Assembly: GCA_015499995.1 (NCBI GenBank)
Contig: JADNRV010000120.1
Location: 62,001-126,000 of the forward strand
Source of the DNA: Flammula alnicola
Lineage: Eukaryota; Basidiomycota; Agaricomycetes; Agaricales; Strophariaceae
Length of the DNA stretch: 64,000 bases
Direction: 5' to 3'
Shown: positions 61,604 to 64,000 of the stretch, in pieces
Layout of the letters: each line of letters opens with the position of its first letter
Numbering within the stretch: the stretch's first letter is position 1
Notes under the pieces: generated by a model
Told to the model about the DNA's origin: nothing
What the model saw: the letters and a program-made list of their open reading frames with translations, nothing else
Database searches by the model: none
Translations under genes and position numbers: made by a program

Positions 61604-61642
61604 AGATTCGAACGTCGTCTGCTTCAGACGACGTTCGAATCT
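61604..61642. repeat. Perfect hairpin, 18-bp arms, 3-nt loop
   Basis: AGATTCGAACGTCGTCTG, loop CTT, then the exact complement. First of a series of unrelated perfect hairpins between 61.6 and 62.5 kb. Confidence 0.95.
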
Positions 61643-61643
61643 A

Positions 61644-61675
61644 AGGAGACGACGAACGGCGGTTCGTCGTCTCCT
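61644..61675. repeat. Perfect hairpin, 14-bp arms, 4-nt loop
   Basis: AGGAGACGACGAAC, loop GGCG, exact complement. It begins two bases after the preceding hairpin. Confidence 0.95.
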
Positions 61676-61956
61676 CATATAAGCTGTGGGGAGAGGTGAG
61701 CGTGCGTGCGGATTGAAATACAAGTGCGGAACATACCTTGTGGATCCCCCCTCTACCAGGGCCTCCCCTCCGCCATTGCCGCGTCACTGGGCCGTCGTCG
61801 TCTACGCACCTGCGGCATTGTGGCGTCATCGCCTCGCTCGCCGTCGCTCGTCGTCGGGTCCTATCGGAGCGGCATCGATGGCGGCGAGGGTGGTGGCCGT
61901 TGACGGTGGTGGGCGGTCGCGGGTGTCCAAACGGTAAACCAGACCACGTTCGAGGA

Positions 61957-61989
61957 GGAGACGACGACGTTAAACACGTCGTCGTCTCC
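61957..61989. repeat. Perfect hairpin, 14-bp arms, 5-nt loop
   Basis: GGAGACGACGACGT, loop TAAAC, exact complement. Shares the GGAGACGACGA core with the hairpin at 61,644. Confidence 0.95.
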
Positions 61990-62365
61990 GTGTGTAGCCT
62001 ATGGTTTGGGTGGTTGGGTGGTAAGTAGCACTTTACAGAGAGATGAATAACGGAACGAGTCGTAAGACCCGTTCCGTGACACACCTCACGGGTCTCCCTC
62101 TTCGAGGGTCTCCCCTTGTTCTCTCGGCACTGTCTCCGCCCATCCTAAGCCATCTAAATGTCGGCCCACATCTCTCAATGAGAGGAGGGGCAGGCGACGG
62201 GTCGGCCTTGTTCGTAGGCACGGTAGAGTACTTGTAAGTGTCAAAAAGAACATTAGAAATACAAATATAACAATGAAAAGAAAACTTACATACCTTTTTG
62301 AGCGTTCTTGGGGGAGACAAAAGGGAGAGAGAGGCGAGAGAGGGTGATGGTGTTGGTTAAAGATA

Positions 62366-62396
62366 AAGATCAACGACGTTGAATGTCGTTGATCTT
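62366..62396. repeat. Perfect hairpin, 12-bp arms, 7-nt loop
   Basis: AAGATCAACGAC, seven-base spacer, exact complement. Confidence 0.9.
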
Positions 62397-62477
62397 ATCC
62401 GGCAGTTTCCGAGAACGACCTGAGTGGTCAGAAAACGCGACCACCGACGGGCCTCCGGTCACGATGAGGTGTTATGA

Positions 62478-62501
62478 GTTTGCGACATGCATGTCGCAAA
62501 C
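62478..62501. repeat. Perfect 24-bp palindrome
   Basis: GTTTGCGACATG directly joined to its complement without spacer. Confidence 0.95.
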
Positions 62502-62663
62502 GTGTCACAGAGAATAAACGAACTCACGTTGGACTGAGACGCGACGCGCTCCGACGCGTCCGGTCACATGACTGCACCGATCTTGAATATCAAGTTTCAA
62601 AATCATGCAAAGTCATTTCAATCGGAGTTCTAAATATATGGTCACATGTTGAAGTTCAACGTT

Positions 62664-63660
62664 TCAACGTTCGACTTCCTCCATTGTCCCACCTTCATCC
62701 CAGCCACAGCCCACACCACCTACCTCGACCACGGTCCACGGCACAGCAGTGAGGGCCTCACTGGATGACAAGCATGACCAATTGAAGAAGTGCGAGGAGG
62801 ACTGGACAAGGTAGTACATACCCCCAGGGCCACGAAGGCCACCAGGTACGTGGCGAACGGTGCCACACGATGTCGCTAACCCCCTCTTTTTTGTTGCAGA
62901 TGCCAGGGCTCGAGGCTGTTGTCTCGCCCTGTGGGTGCGTAAATCCCCACAAAACCACCGCACGGCTGCACAACCGCGCAACAACCCCCGAACGCCAGCA
63001 GCACGCCGCAGGAGCAGCCACCTCGCATGCCATGCCTTACTGCCAACATGACGCCGTTGCCGTGGAAGCTCACAAAGATGAAGACAATGGCCACCAGGTA
63101 TGGCACAGACCACCCCTGCCCTGCCATTAACCGCCACTAACCCCCCACACTCTACACCCCCTTTTCAAGCAGGTGACAATACTGCGGGTACCAAAACCCA
63201 CCGCAACCTACAAACGGCCACAAAACACAATGCCGACGACATGGTGGTGTGCGAGGAGGGGGCCACCCTAACACCTGACGACATGGAGGAGGAAGGGCAC
63301 GAGGAGGGTGATGGTGCCACCAGGTACATAGACAACCCCCCTTACACCACAGCTAAACCCCCTTCCCCCACCCCATTTTTCTGCAGATGACAAACCCACT
63401 GGTGCTGACACAACCCAACAGCACCGTGAACAGCCGCGAACCACATCGGAACAGGGTATGGGTCACCCACACCCATACGACAACACTGCAAACCCCAACG
63501 TATGACCCCAATGACCCCAAAATGGTGCGCCATGGGATCACCAGGCTGGTAAGCCACCCCTGCCTTCATCATTTCTGCCCCCTACACTGTAGCTAATCCA
63601 CCACCCCCATTTCGTGCAGATTATGATGTCACAGGTACTTGCGTGTTGCAGGTACGTGGG
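62664..63660 (+). other. Exon/intron-like repeated units, possible degenerate multi-exon gene
   Basis: Several intervals look like small exons ending CCACCAG|GTA(C/T) and beginning after C-rich, pyrimidine-rich TTTT..GCAG acceptors (near 62,899, 63,173, 63,386 and 63,619). Protein-like stretches include DDMVVCEEGATLTPDDMEEE and DDKPTGADTTQQHREQPRTT. The predicted exons do not join in one frame, so no gene model is offered; a decayed transposon-associated or low-complexity gene is possible. Confidence 0.3.
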
Positions 63661-64000
63661 CCCCTACCTGTACCTACACCTGTTTAGATGGTTATGACCC
63701 CATCCACACTGCTGTGTACATTACATTCATGCTTTCCGTGTTTGCTCTGCTCTCCAACACTTATACCATGACTAGTAGTAGTGTTAATTAGTCTATGTTT
63801 TATATAGCAACATAATATATTGATTTAAAGTTATTTTTGTGTGTATTTGGAGGCTTACTGAGAGTGTCAGAGCATGATTAACTTTAGTGCTTTGGCTGAC
63901 CTGAGAGCAACCCAGAGCAACCTGGGTTCACCCAGGCAAAAGTGCTGTAAATTTAACTGCAGCCTAGGAAACCATTTGATCACCCCAAGTACGTCCTAGG

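Larger units (their letters stand above)
59657..64000. other. Composite repeat region at the right edge
   Basis: Apart from the minisatellites, hairpins and exon-like units listed separately, both ends of this interval carry a CACTTTTGCC motif followed by a loose inverted similarity: left at about 59,654 (CACTTTTGCCCCAGGTCACC) and right as the complement near 63,924-63,947. CCCAGAGCAAC is also shared between 59,812 and 63,911. No target duplication and no transposase were found, so a bounded element is not established. Confidence 0.35.

Overview
The window reads as nuclear DNA of a filamentous fungus, most likely an Agaricomycete basidiomycete. Introns are short (about 45-80 bp, GT-AG) and numerous, one gene has 30 exons, and the recognisable proteins are fungal housekeeping or cell-cycle proteins (UBR1, TRAPP subunit TRS33, UTP18, a Pho85-type cyclin, SPO22/ZIP4). 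No bacterial-style operon, rRNA or CRISPR array is present.

Layout. 0-9.3 kb is a compact housekeeping block: UBR1 (minus, running off the left edge) and TRS33 (plus) share a 176-bp divergent promoter, and UTP18 (minus) converges on TRS33. 9.3-27.2 kb holds no supportable gene; it contains a hAT-like non-autonomous element with an 8-bp target duplication (23,356-24,057) and a microsatellite-rich leader before a 1,527-residue Pcl-type cyclin gene (27,199-32,157). 32.2-37.7 kb is again gene-poor. A small five-exon gene for a conserved-looking membrane protein (37,681-38,397, minus) is divergent from SPO22/ZIP4 (38,770-43,632, plus); a CACGTG and a TGACGTCA site lie between them.

46-58.4 kb is a duplication-driven accessory zone. 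It starts with a decayed UTP18 copy that keeps introns and promoter, followed by three partial copies of one cassette: gene A (unknown, decayed), gene B (200 residues, unknown, intact in all three copies) and, divergent from B, gene C (secreted, basic, proline-rich; intact once, broken once, absent once). A near-perfect 393-bp palindromic hAT-like element sits between B1 and C1, and the second cassette copy shows the empty site. A CHS7 C-terminal fragment is cut off at the edge of cassette copy 2.

58.4-64 kb looks like layered repeats: GGTCA-rich palindromes, 31-bp and 19-bp minisatellites, a run of unrelated perfect short hairpins, and exon/intron-like low-complexity units. No transposase was recognised.

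UBR1 and UTP18 carry about eight single-base frameshifts, nearly all at homopolymers, while about 8.6 kb of coding sequence elsewhere (cyclin, SPO22, TRS33, the 112-residue gene) is phase-perfect. This is either local consensus error or recent decay; one UTP18 indel is shared with its distant pseudogene, which argues that at least that one is real.
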